Positions 27,953 through 37,245 of a stretch of 64,000 bases of DNA are shown here, in pieces. How positions within the stretch are numbered: position 1 is the first letter of the stretch; every line of letters begins with the position of its first letter. This DNA is from Paenimyroides aestuarii (GTDB taxonomy: Bacteria; Bacteroidota; Bacteroidia; Flavobacteriales; Flavobacteriaceae), in contig NZ_CP102382.1 of the NCBI RefSeq assembly GCF_024628805.1, forward strand, positions 1,674,001 through 1,738,000, given 5' to 3'. A model generated the notes under the pieces. It did not search any database. It was not told the DNA's origin and worked only from the letters and a program-made list of their open reading frames with translations. The position numbers and the translations under genes were made by a program.

Positions 27953-27986
27953 TTTGTATATTTATGAAACTTAAAACTTAAGCACT

Positions 27987-28697
27987 ATGGTTGTAAATGT
28001 AAAAGTGTCTTTTGCATATAATTGGTCTTCTTTACGTACTATCAATGTCTATACAGATAATAATTTTTGTACGAGTATCAATGCAAATGGTAACCACAGT
28101 ATCGAAATACCAAATAATGTAAAAGAAATCAGCTTTCAGCTAGGTAGTATTTATCCGTATAAGACTGTTGTTTCAGTAACACCTACTGATACTAAAGAAG
28201 GTGAAATTTTTGTTGGTTTATATCTTAATTACAGAGGCTTGTTGCTTTCTTTATACGACAGTTTAAAAAATGATTTTTTAAAAGGTAGAAAATTAACAAT
28301 TGTAGAATACAACACATTTGGTAACTCGGATATAAATACAGAATTAATAGTACTTAAAAATTCAAGGACATCACTATTAATGTTGCTTATTTCATTAATA
28401 ATTTTAGTTTTTTCTGTTGTTCAACAAAATAATACCTTGGCGCCCTTCGCTTTTTTAATTGGTATTTCTTCCTTAATAACATCCCTGGTTTATTATAAGG
28501 AACAAAAAGTTGAACGAAATACTTACAAGGTGAGGATAATTTCAAGTGTGATGCTTTTTGTTTTATCAGTTTATTTTCTTGACAATAGTTACATGTTTTT
28601 ACACTGGGTTATTTTAATATTCACTGTTTTGTTAGTTTTTTTCTTTATTGAAAATTTAAGGAACAGTGAAAACAAAAATTTAAAAGAAGCTGTATAA
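27987..28697 (+). CDS. Unknown protein with four C-terminal membrane helices
   Basis: A 236-residue protein not assigned to a family. Residues 1-80 look like a small soluble beta domain (VNVKVSFAYNWSSLRTINVY). Four hydrophobic segments follow from about residue 130 (LLMLLISLIILVFSVV, APFAFLIGISSLITSLVYY, VRIISSVMLFVLSVYFL, FLHWVILIFTVLLVFFFI). It ends NLKEAV, and those last four residues and the terminator behind them match the end of carA. It is more AT-rich than carA and eno, which suggests acquisition. It sits between direct repeats and is probably an inner-membrane protein of unknown role. Confidence 0.6.
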   Translation: MVVNVKVSFAYNWSSLRTINVYTDNNFCTSINANGNHSIEIPNNVKEISFQLGSIYPYKTVVSVTPTDTKEGEIFVGLYLNYRGLLLSLYDSLKNDFLKGRKLTIVEYNTFGNSDINTELIVLKNSRTSLLMLLISLIILVFSVVQQNNTLAPFAFLIGISSLITSLVYYKEQKVERNTYKVRIISSVMLFVLSVYFLDNSYMFLHWVILIFTVLLVFFFIENLRNSENKNLKEAV

Positions 28698-28710
28698 GCT
28701 TCTTTTTTTT
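28682..28710 (+). terminator. Second copy of the carA-type terminator
   Basis: AAAAGAAGCT (28682-28691), loop GTATA, AGCTTCTTTT (28697-28706), then T. The stop codon of the upstream gene lies in the hairpin exactly as in carA. The sequence is identical to 27927-27952, extended by flanking T. Confidence 0.85.
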
Positions 28711-28767
28711 TATCAATCAAATAAGTACATTTGCAACAACAAATTAAACAAATCAATTAAAGATATG
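28698..28767 (+). repeat. 70-bp direct repeat R1 (terminator tail plus promoter)
   Basis: Runs from the terminator right arm through the ATG of the small membrane gene. It differs from R2 (28971-29040) at only two adjacent positions (AATCAATT against ACACAATT). It contains TACATTTG (28726-28733), a -7 promoter element. R1 precedes the 63-residue gene exactly as R2 precedes eno. Confidence 0.95.
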
Positions 28768-28955
28768 GGTTTTGAAGAACTGCTTTACAAAATACTTATT
28801 CCAATAAATACCATTCTAATTATTATAGTTTGGGCTTATATTGTAAGGTTGAATAAAAGAACTATAAAACCAAATATTTATACAAAAGTGGCAGGAATAT
28901 CTTTGTTAATAATCTGGATCGTTTTATTCTATCTATTAAGTCAGTACGTATTATG

Positions 28956-28956
<1 letters not shown>
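28765..28956 (+). CDS. Small membrane protein of unknown function
   Basis: A 63-residue protein, MGFEELLYKILIPINTILII, with one hydrophobic span at about 8-27 (ILIPINTILIIIVWAYIV) and a second at about 44-62 (VAGISLLIIWIVLFYLLSQ), joined by a basic loop (RLNKRTIKPN). It has no recognisable domain. It is framed by the direct repeats R1 and R2 and so has its own promoter and terminator copied from the carA-eno junction. The frame could be fortuitous, but the promoter and start context are good. Confidence 0.55.
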
Positions 28957-30333
<1,377 letters not shown>

Positions 30334-30351
30334 TATTTTTAAATATTTTGT

Positions 30352-30377
30352 AAAAAAGACGCTTATGCGTCTTTTTT
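30352..30377 (+). terminator. Intrinsic terminator of eno
   Basis: AAAAAAGACGC (30352-30362), TTAT loop, GCGTCTTTTTT (30367-30377): a perfect 11-bp stem ending in a T-run, 18 bases after the eno stop. Confidence 0.92.
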
Positions 30378-30610
30378 GCTTTTTTAGCTATTTTATCTCA
30401 AAAAAACACAAAGCATTCCTTAAAAATTAGGAATATTAAAATTTAATCTTAAATTGGTGTGAATAAAACGGCTTATAGCGATGTGGCTGTTGTGTTTATT
30501 ATAAATAATTTATATAATTCATAGGAATTATTTATATATTTATACTTTATTAAGTGAAACATTTTTATTAAATTCGCTTCAAACAAAATAAAAAATAAAC
30601 TAAAAAATAT
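30378..30610 (+). promoter_or_regulatory. Long AT-rich upstream region of gltA
   Basis: No gene. It contains ATTCCT/AGGAAT (30415-30434), a 6-bp hairpin, and a 10-bp inverted repeat ATAAATAATT (30501-30510) with AATTATTTAT (30526-30535). I found no clear TAnnTTTG. The inverted repeat could be an operator for gltA control, but nothing in the sequence names the regulator. Confidence 0.4.
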
Positions 30611-31894
30611 ATGTCAAAAACTGCAACTATATCTATAGATGACAAAACGTTAGAATTACCTATAATTGTTGGTACAGAAAACGAGGTGGCTATTGATATT
30701 GAAAAGTTAAGAGCTTTAACCGGTGCAATTACATTAGATCCGGGTTATAAAAACTCTGGTTCTTGTAAAAGTGCCATTACTTTTTTAGATGGGGAAGAAG
30801 GAATTTTAAGATACCGAGGATATTCAATTGAAGATTTAGCTGAAAAATCAAACTTTTTAGAAGTAGCTTATTTAGTTATTTTTGGCGAGTTGCCAACTGC
30901 GCAACAAATCGAAAAATTTGAAAACGATATCCGTAAATATACGTTGGTAAACGAGGAAATGAAAGGCATCATCGATGGTTTTCCAAAACACGCACATCCA
31001 ATGGGTATCTTGGCATCTTTAACATGCGCTTTAACTGCTTTTAATCCAAAAGTAGTAAATGTGGAAGACGATCAGCAAATGTATGATGCTGTTTGCAAAA
31101 TAATGGGTAAATTCTTAGTAGTTGCAACATGGACATACAGAAAAATAAATGGTTATCCATTAAATTATTACGATAACACATTGCCGTATGTAGATAACTT
31201 TTTACAATTGATGTTTAAATTACCAACAGGTCCTTACAAAGTAAACCCGGTAGTTTTAAACGCAATTGATAAATTATTCATTTTACACGCAGACCACGAG
31301 CAAAACTGTTCTACATCAACTGTGCGTATGGTAGGTTCTTCGCATGCAGGTTTGTTTGCATCTATTTCTGCTGGTGTGTCGGCGCTTTGGGGACCACTTC
31401 ACGGCGGTGCTAATCAGGCTGTTCTAGAAATGCTAGAAGAAATCCAGAAAGATGGTGGCGATGCAGATAAATATCTTGCAAAGGCAAAAGACAAAAACGA
31501 TCCATTCCGTTTAATGGGCTTTGGACACCGTGTGTATAAAAATTTCGATCCTCGTGCACGTATCATCAAAAAAGCAGCAGACGAAGTTTTGGCAGAATTA
31601 GGCGTGAACGATCCAATCTTAAAAATCGCTAAAGATTTAGAAGAAATGGCGTTAAAAGACGAATATTTCGTGTCTCGTAATTTATATCCAAACGTAGATT
31701 TCTATTCAGGTATTATTTACCGTGCATTAGGAATACCAACCGAAATGTTCACCGTAATGTTTGCAATTGGACGTTTACCGGGATGGGTGGCTCAATGGAA
31801 AGAAATGCGTGAAAACAAAGAACCAATTGGTCGTCCACGTCAAGTATATGTAGGAGAGCAATTACGTGCGTTCAAAGAAATAGCAAACAGATAA
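30611..31894 (+). CDS. gltA: Citrate synthase (type II)
   Basis: Condenses acetyl-CoA and oxaloacetate at the entry of the TCA cycle; 427 residues, the length of the hexameric E. coli type. Substrate-binding and catalytic histidines are in ILHADHEQNCSTSTVRMVGS and MGFGHRVYKNFDPRARIIKK, with the catalytic aspartate in YPNVDFYSG. ALWGPLHGGANQAVLEMLEE is also diagnostic. The second IS element begins 25 bases after its stop. Confidence 0.97.
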   Translation: MSKTATISIDDKTLELPIIVGTENEVAIDIEKLRALTGAITLDPGYKNSGSCKSAITFLDGEEGILRYRGYSIEDLAEKSNFLEVAYLVIFGELPTAQQIEKFENDIRKYTLVNEEMKGIIDGFPKHAHPMGILASLTCALTAFNPKVVNVEDDQQMYDAVCKIMGKFLVVATWTYRKINGYPLNYYDNTLPYVDNFLQLMFKLPTGPYKVNPVVLNAIDKLFILHADHEQNCSTSTVRMVGSSHAGLFASISAGVSALWGPLHGGANQAVLEMLEEIQKDGGDADKYLAKAKDKNDPFRLMGFGHRVYKNFDPRARIIKKAADEVLAELGVNDPILKIAKDLEEMALKDEYFVSRNLYPNVDFYSGIIYRALGIPTEMFTVMFAIGRLPGWVAQWKEMRENKEPIGRPRQVYVGEQLRAFKEIANR

Positions 31895-31919
31895 TAAAAA
31901 TCTGTTTTCATCATAAAAA

Positions 31920-33706
31920 GAGGCTGTCCAAAAAGTTTGGGCAGCCCTTTTTTTGTTGTGTTTTCTCTAAAAAATTCGTATTTTAGAGTTGAACAAAAAA
32001 CCCAACTATGGCTAAGGTAACATTTAAAAATCAAACAGGCAACTCTCCAGAACTTTTCCCTATCAATATTTTTGATTTGATTCCAGAAGACCACCCCGTT
32101 CGGTTGGTGGATTCGGTGGTTAATCAATTGGATATCAGCGATATTACAAATCTTTACTTAGGCGGAGGTTGCTCTGCATATCATCCGAGAATGATGATTA
32201 AAGTGTTGTTTTACAGCTATTTGTCCAACATTTATTCGTGTAGAAAAATCGCCAAAGCCCTTACCGAAAACATTCATTTTATGTACATTTCGGGAAATTC
32301 TACGCCAAATTTTAGAACCATCAACGAATTTAGAGGGAAAATTTTGAAGGAGAAAATCAAAGATTTGTTTGCCGAAGTGGTGAAAATGCTGGTAGAATTG
32401 GGCTACATCAGCCTTGATATTCAGTATATTGACGGCACAAAAATAGAGGCAAAATCCAATAAATACACCTTCGTTTGGCGGGGTTCTGTGGAAAAGTACA
32501 AAGAAAAATTAGAAGTTAAAATCAATACGATTCTTTCAGATATTGAAAACAGTATTCAATCAGATAATCAAGAACTTAACAAGGAAGAACTGCCCAAAAA
32601 AATCAATTCCGAAGAACTAAAGAGAAGTTATCTGAATTGAACAAAAAACTAAAAGAACCTACCAAAAAACAGGCAAAAGAGCTACAAAAACTTCAGGATG
32701 AGCATCTTCCAAAATTAGAAAAATACGAAAAAGACCTAGAAACTTTAGGCGATAGGAATTCTTACAGCAAAACCGACCCCGACGCTACTTTTATGCGGAT
32801 GAAGGAAGATCACATGAAAAACGGACAGCTTAAACCGGCTTATAATACGCAGATTTCAACTGAAAACCAGTTTATTACACACATCTCTATCCATCAAAAA
32901 CCTGGTGACACCACCACTTTAGAATCTCATTTGGAAGGTTTTGAAAATGCTTACAAAAAACAAAGCAAAGAAGTGGTTGCCGATGCAGGATACGGAAGTG
33001 AGGAGAATTACGAAATGCTTGAAAATAAGAGCGTTACAGCGTATGTGAAGTATAATTATTTTCATGCAGAACAGAAAAAGAAGATGGAAAACAATCCGTT
33101 TTTGGTTCAGAATTTATTCTATAACCAAGAACAAGATTTTTACGTTTGTCCGATGGGTCAACGAATGGAAAATATAGGCAAAGGCAAACGAATTTCGAGC
33201 AACGGATACGAATCGCAAGTGTCTTATTATCAAGCTAAAAACTGCAACAATTGTCCGCTTCGAGGGGAATGTTTCAATGCAAAAGGCAACCGAAAAATAG
33301 AAGTCAACCACCGATTAAATGAATTAAAACACAAGGCTAAAACATTATTAACTAGCGAAGAAGGTTTAAAACACCGAAGCAAACGCCCGATAGAAGTAGA
33401 AGCTGTCTTTGGTCAACTCAAAAGCAATAATAAATTTAACAGATTTACATTCAAAGGATTAGAAAAAGTAGAATTAGAATTTCTACTGATGGCTCTTGGA
33501 CATAATTTTAGAAAAATGGTGGCTAAAGGAGCGACTTCTAAGAAAATTGTTGTAAAAACCGCAAAACGAGGTTCAAAAATGATTTTTGAAATTGAAATTT
33601 TCATTTTTAAGCATCAAGAATTTTCTTCAACTAAAAATAATCATCAAAATTTTCACTATCAAAAATTAGCCGCATAAAAAAAAGACTGCCCTTTTTGGAC
33701 AGCCTC
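31920..33706 (+). mobile_element. IS1182-type insertion sequence, copy B, complete
   Basis: A 1787-bp element with imperfect terminal inverted repeats. The left end GAGGCTGTCCAAAAAGTTTG starts at 31920; the right end reads GAGGCTGTCCAAAAAGGGCA on the minus strand from 33706. It encodes one transposase, broken by a frameshift. It lies 25 bases after gltA and has cut into the 3' end of the YtxH-like gene on the other strand. I see no obvious target-site duplication. It is oriented opposite to copy A (1-1029), with the 5' ends facing each other across about 31 kb. Confidence 0.92.
32008..33677 (+). pseudogene. IS1182-family transposase, frameshifted
   Basis: Two overlapping frames (32008-32640 and 32637-33677) together encode about 556 residues, the length of a full transposase. 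Copy A reads GAACTAAAAGAG where this copy has GAACTAAAGAG at 32615-32625. One A has been lost in a short A-run, making the first frame end in KRSYLN. The N-terminal part carries the DUF772-type segment ([20 protein letters not shown]). The second part carries the DDE-like DAGYGSEENYEMLEN and a C-terminal NCPLRGECFNAKG cysteine motif. Programmed slippage is possible, but the intact copy argues for mutation. Confidence 0.88.
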
Positions 33707-34089
33707 TTGTTTTCGTGTTCAGTAGCGTTTCCGGTTAAATCATCAAATTTTTCTTCCGCTTTGTCAGCTAAATCACTTGCTGCTTCTTTTGCTTGTGTAG
33801 TTTTTTCTTCTACCCAATCTTGCGCTTCTTCAAACTTTTCACTAGCAGTAGCTTTTACCTCTTCAAATTTTTCGGCAGCTGTAGCTTTCGCTTCTTCAAG
33901 TTTCTCAGAAATGTTCATTTCCTCTACTTTTTTTGAAACGGTTTCCGAAAATTCAGTCGCTTTTTCTTTTACATCATCAACCAGTTCTTCGGCTTTGTCC
34001 ATTGCTTTGTCTGCAAACTCGCTAATTTCAGCCGATGCTTCATTGGTAGCTTCTTTAGCTTTACCAAATAATTTACTAAAAAATCCCAT
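33707..34089 (-). pseudogene. YtxH/LEA-like helical protein with IS-disrupted C-terminus
   Basis: Codons 1 to about 127 are host DNA: MGFFSKLFGKAKEATNEASA, then repeated amphipathic stretches such as EKLEEAKATAAEKFEEVKAT and SEKFEEAQDWVEEKTTQAKE. The composition is Ala/Glu/Lys-rich, typical of YtxH or LEA-type stress proteins. From the IS boundary the frame runs on inside the element to 33631, adding about 25 foreign residues (RLSKKGSLFFMRLIF). Probably only the last residues of the original protein were lost, so a hybrid product may still be made. A TAnnTTTG promoter lies upstream. Confidence 0.7.
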
Positions 34090-34106
34090 AGATATTAATT
34101 TTTTCT

Positions 34107-34139
34107 CAAATGTAGTTTTTTTAATAATATAGTGAACAA
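34107..34139 (-). promoter_or_regulatory. Promoter of the YtxH-like gene
   Basis: On the minus strand TTG (34139-34137), a 22-base spacer and TACATTTG (34114-34107) precede the ATG at 34089. Confidence 0.55.
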
Positions 34140-34155
34140 ATCTTTATAGGTTTTT

Positions 34156-34163
34156 TATCTTTG
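34156..34163 (+). promoter_or_regulatory. Probable -7 element for the arginine-hydrolase operon
   Basis: TATCTTTG matches TAnnTTTG, 15 bases before the ATG at 34179. No TTG was seen at the usual -33 distance. Confidence 0.45.
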
Positions 34164-34178
34164 TGAAAATCAATTTTT

Positions 34179-35093
34179 ATGTTACAATTACATGTAAAAA
34201 ACGAAACTTCAAGGCTTAAAGCAGTAATACTTGGAACAGCAGTAAGCAATGGGCCAACGCCCAGTATTGAAGAAGCTTACGATCCAAAATCACTAGAACA
34301 TATCAAGGCAGGTACATATCCTGTGGAAAAAGATATGATTGACGAAATGGAAGCATTTAACGAAGTTTTTAAAAAATATAACGTTACGGTTTACCGCCCG
34401 CAAACTATCGAAAATTACAACCAAATATTTAGTAGAGATATTGGTTTTGTGATTGATGATATTTTTATAAAAGCAAATATTTTGCCTGATCGAGAGCGCG
34501 AATTAGATGCCATTCAATATGTGATTGATCAAATAGATCCTGCAAAAGTAGTACGTCCGCCAGAAGAAGTTCATATCGAAGGGGGTGATGTAATGCTGCA
34601 CAACGATCATATTTTCATCGGAACATATAAGGGAAGTGATTATAAAGATTTCATAACAGCGCGTACCAATATGGCAGGTGTCAATTATATCAAAGAATTG
34701 TTTCCACACAAAATTGTAAAGGAATTTGATTTGGTAAAATCTAAAATTGAGCCACGCGATAACGCACTGCATTTAGACTGTTGTTTTCAGCCTGTAGGAG
34801 AAAATAAAGGAATTATCTACAAATCGGGTTTCCGTGAAGAAGCAGATTATATGTATTTGGTGAATCTTTTTGGCAGAGAAAATCTGTTTCATATTGAACG
34901 CGAAGAAATGTATCACATGAATTCTAATGTTTTTTCAATTGATAAAAATGTGGTAGTTTCCGAACGCAATTTCACCCGATTAAACAATTGGTTGCGCGAT
35001 AACGGATTCACCGTGGAAGAAATTCCATATGCAGAAATTTCCAAACAAGAAGGCCTTTTACGCTGTTCCACTTTACCATTAATAAGAGAATAA
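34179..35093 (+). CDS. Arginine deiminase/dimethylargininase-superfamily hydrolase
   Basis: A 304-residue amidinotransferase-fold enzyme (pentein superfamily) expected to act on the guanidino group of arginine, dimethylarginine or a related compound. Superfamily residues visible are VHIEGGDVMLHNDHIFIGT (Glu/Asp pair), the catalytic-histidine region DNALHLDCCFQPVG, and a C-terminal nucleophilic cysteine in EGLLRCSTLPLIRE. The N-terminus LKAVILGTAVSNGPTP is the usual first strand. It is separated from the CtlX-like gene only by a four-helix-bundle gene, so a shared arginine/citrulline role is likely. The exact substrate cannot be named. Confidence 0.82.
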   Translation: MLQLHVKNETSRLKAVILGTAVSNGPTPSIEEAYDPKSLEHIKAGTYPVEKDMIDEMEAFNEVFKKYNVTVYRPQTIENYNQIFSRDIGFVIDDIFIKANILPDRERELDAIQYVIDQIDPAKVVRPPEEVHIEGGDVMLHNDHIFIGTYKGSDYKDFITARTNMAGVNYIKELFPHKIVKEFDLVKSKIEPRDNALHLDCCFQPVGENKGIIYKSGFREEADYMYLVNLFGRENLFHIEREEMYHMNSNVFSIDKNVVVSERNFTRLNNWLRDNGFTVEEIPYAEISKQEGLLRCSTLPLIRE

Positions 35094-35100
35094 GTTTTAC

Positions 35101-35111
35101 GTTATATGTTT
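35101..35111. repeat. Left arm of an 11-bp inverted repeat around the four-helix-bundle gene
   Basis: GTTATATGTTT here is the exact complement of AAACATATAAC at 35484-35494, just past the stop codon of the enclosed gene. Similarity extends weakly (AAGTT outside both arms). Confidence 0.7.
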
Positions 35112-35123
35112 TAGGTTTTAATC

Positions 35124-35483
35124 ATGAGTAGTTATAGAGATTTAGACATTTACAAAATTAGTTTGTCTTTGTTTTACGAAGTGCACCCAATGTCTTTAAA
35201 ATTGCCTAAACACGAATTATACGAATTAGGAAGTCAATTAAGAAGATCGTCTGATAGCATTGTAACAAATATTGCAGAAGGCTACGGGCGAAGTGCTTAT
35301 AAAGCAGAGTTTGTGAGATTCCTAACCTTTTCATGGGCAAGTTGTTCAGAGACAATTAATCATCTTGAAAAGATTAAACATTTGTACGGTAACTTATTTA
35401 GAGATGACTTTATTCAGAATTATGAGATTTTAAGTGCTAAAATTTATACTTTTATTAAATACGTTGAAAATAATTGGAAATAG
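35124..35483 (+). CDS. Four-helix-bundle protein (S23/IVS family)
   Basis: A 119-residue protein of the family first seen in 23S rRNA intervening sequences and now known as stand-alone genes throughout Bacteroidetes. Diagnostic segments are YKISLSLFYEVHPMSLKLPK, the ELGSQLRRSSDSIVTNIAEG core with GYGRS, and the acidic/aromatic third helix FLTFSWASCSETINHLEKIK. The biological role is unknown. It interrupts two arginine-type hydrolase genes and is bracketed by 11-bp inverted repeats, as if inserted as a unit. Confidence 0.9.
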   Translation: MSSYRDLDIYKISLSLFYEVHPMSLKLPKHELYELGSQLRRSSDSIVTNIAEGYGRSAYKAEFVRFLTFSWASCSETINHLEKIKHLYGNLFRDDFIQNYEILSAKIYTFIKYVENNWK

Positions 35484-35494
35484 AAACATATAAC
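35484..35494. repeat. Right arm of the 11-bp inverted repeat
   Basis: AAACATATAAC, complement of 35101-35111; it begins immediately after the stop codon of the four-helix-bundle gene. Confidence 0.7.
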
Positions 35495-35540
35495 ATCACA
35501 AAACATACAACTTAATACATACAACATAGAACAAAAAAAT

Positions 35541-36479
35541 ATGAGTCAACAAGCAGCAAATACCGTATTAATGATTCGTCCAGTGCAATTCCGTATGAAC
35601 GAACAAACGGCAGTAAATAATTACTATCAAAAGAGGTTAGAAGGATTAACCCCAGCAAACGTAAACCAAAAAGCTCAAGAAGAATTTGATGGATTTGTAG
35701 AGCGTTTGCGTTCGGTTGGTGTAAACGTGGTGGTGGTAGATGATACCAAAGAAAGCGATACACCTGATAGCATCTTTCCAAACAACTGGATTTCTTTTCA
35801 CGACAATGCCGAAGTGGTTTTGTATCCCATGTTTGCAGAAAACCGCAGATTAGAACGCCGCGAAGATATTTTGGACATTTTGGAAGAGAAAGGTTTTAAG
35901 ATTAACGAAATAAACGATTACACATCGGCAGAAGAAGACAATATCTTTTTAGAAGGAACCGGAAGCATGATTATCGATCGGGAAAATGCTAAAGTGTATG
36001 CCGCATTATCGCCTCGTGCAGACGAAGAATTGATTATAGAGTTTTGCGAAGACAACGATATGCACCCGGTGATTTTTGAAGCATATCAAACAGTTGACGG
36101 CAAACGTTTACCCATTTACCATACCAATGTTATGATGAGTATTGCCGAAACTTTTGCAGTGATTTGTGGAGATAGTATCGATGATAAACAAGAACGCAAA
36201 TTGGTGGTGAACAGCCTGAAAGAAGACGGCAAAGAAATTATTTACATTACCGAAGACCAAGTAAACCACTTTGCAGGAAACATGTTGCAGGTTGAAGGAA
36301 AAGACGAGCAACTGTATATGGTAATGAGTACACAGGCTTATGAAAGTTTAACCGATGCTCAGATTAAAGCCATAGAAAAACACTGTGCCATTCTCCACGC
36401 ACCGCTTTATACTATCGAAGCTTGCGGCGGCGGAAGTGCTCGTTGTATGCTGGCAGAAGTGTTTTTACCTCAGGAATAA
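35541..36479 (+). CDS. ctlX: Citrulline utilisation hydrolase CtlX-like
   Basis: A 312-residue pentein-fold hydrolase of the CtlX group, which in characterised members hydrolyses citrulline. Visible landmarks are NTVLMIRPVQFRMNEQTAVN at the N-terminus, DSIFPNNWISFHDNAEVVLY, FLEGTGSMIIDRENAKVYAA, the histidine in PIYHTNVMMSIAETFAVI and the C-terminal nucleophile in ACGGGSARCMLAEVFLPQE. It is paired with the deiminase-like gene at 34179 and ends at a strong bidirectional terminator. Confidence 0.85.
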   Translation: MSQQAANTVLMIRPVQFRMNEQTAVNNYYQKRLEGLTPANVNQKAQEEFDGFVERLRSVGVNVVVVDDTKESDTPDSIFPNNWISFHDNAEVVLYPMFAENRRLERREDILDILEEKGFKINEINDYTSAEEDNIFLEGTGSMIIDRENAKVYAALSPRADEELIIEFCEDNDMHPVIFEAYQTVDGKRLPIYHTNVMMSIAETFAVICGDSIDDKQERKLVVNSLKEDGKEIIYITEDQVNHFAGNMLQVEGKDEQLYMVMSTQAYESLTDAQIKAIEKHCAILHAPLYTIEACGGGSARCMLAEVFLPQE

Positions 36480-36493
36480 AATAAAATTTATAC

Positions 36494-36527
36494 AAAAAAA
36501 CGCATTGAGCAATCAATGCGTTTTTTT
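36494..36527. terminator. Bidirectional terminator between ctlX and marC
   Basis: AAAAAAACGCATTGA (36494-36508), GCAA loop, TCAATGCGTTTTTTT (36513-36527). It is perfectly symmetric with A- and T-runs, serving both convergent genes. Confidence 0.93.
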
Positions 36528-36539
36528 GTATATACCTTC

Positions 36540-37160
36540 TTAAATTTTAAAGATAATAAGCAGCGAATTAATAATGTATTGAATACCAATTGCCAAAACC
36601 AAGAAACCAATAATTCTTGAAATAGCTACAATACCAGCTGCTCCCAAAAGTTTAGATATATAATTGGCGCTCCTTAAAATTAAGAATACAGTTATCGCAA
36701 CTGCAAAAATAGCAGCAACAATTAAAAGTTTGTTCATTAGTTCAGGGTTGTCTTGCTCCATCGCAATGAGCAACGACATAGAACCCGGACCTGCCATCAT
36801 AGGAATTGCCAATGGAGTCAATGCAATATCATTTCGTTGTTGGGCATCATCGGCCACTTTTTTATTTACACCTCTGCGTTTACTAAAACTGCCAGATAAA
36901 AGGCCAAAACCTGATGAACAAATCACCACACCACCGGCTATTCGTAGCACATCGATACTAATTCCGAAAAAATTTAAAATTATTTTGCCAATAAAAAACG
37001 ATATAACCAAAATAATGAATACATTCACCGACGCCCAAAAAGCGGTTTTGTTTTTAATTTCTTTAGAATCGTCTTGAGTCAATCCAAGAAAAATAGGAAC
37101 AGAACCCAATGGATTAATTACCGAAAATAAAGCTGCAAATGTTATTAAAAATAGATCCAT
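36540..37160 (-). CDS. MarC-family integral membrane protein
   Basis: About 206 residues with six hydrophobic helices. ATG at 37160 (MDLFLITFAALFSVINPLGS) is chosen because it starts directly at the first helix with the conserved NPLGSVPIF; a start at 37205 would add a non-conserved tail. A second family motif is PLAIPMMAGPGSMSLLI. Family members are multidrug-resistance-locus neighbours of unproven function. It lies convergent to ctlX. Confidence 0.88.
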   Translation of the reverse strand: MDLFLITFAALFSVINPLGSVPIFLGLTQDDSKEIKNKTAFWASVNVFIILVISFFIGKIILNFFGISIDVLRIAGGVVICSSGFGLLSGSFSKRRGVNKKVADDAQQRNDIALTPLAIPMMAGPGSMSLLIAMEQDNPELMNKLLIVAAIFAVAITVFLILRSANYISKLLGAAGIVAISRIIGFLVLAIGIQYIINSLLIIFKI

Positions 37161-37245
37161 ACAATGAAGGTAGAAAGATTTTTTAAAGCTAAAAAATAAA
37201 ATCAAATTACAGTTTAAATAAAATGAGTATTTTTATAAAAAAAAT

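Noticed and set aside
32619..32640. Programmed ribosomal frameshift in the IS transposase
   Set aside because: The other copy reads through in a single frame, so a one-base deletion is the simpler explanation.
35124..35483. Four-helix-bundle gene as an rRNA intervening sequence
   Set aside because: There is no rRNA gene in the window; it is a stand-alone member of the family.
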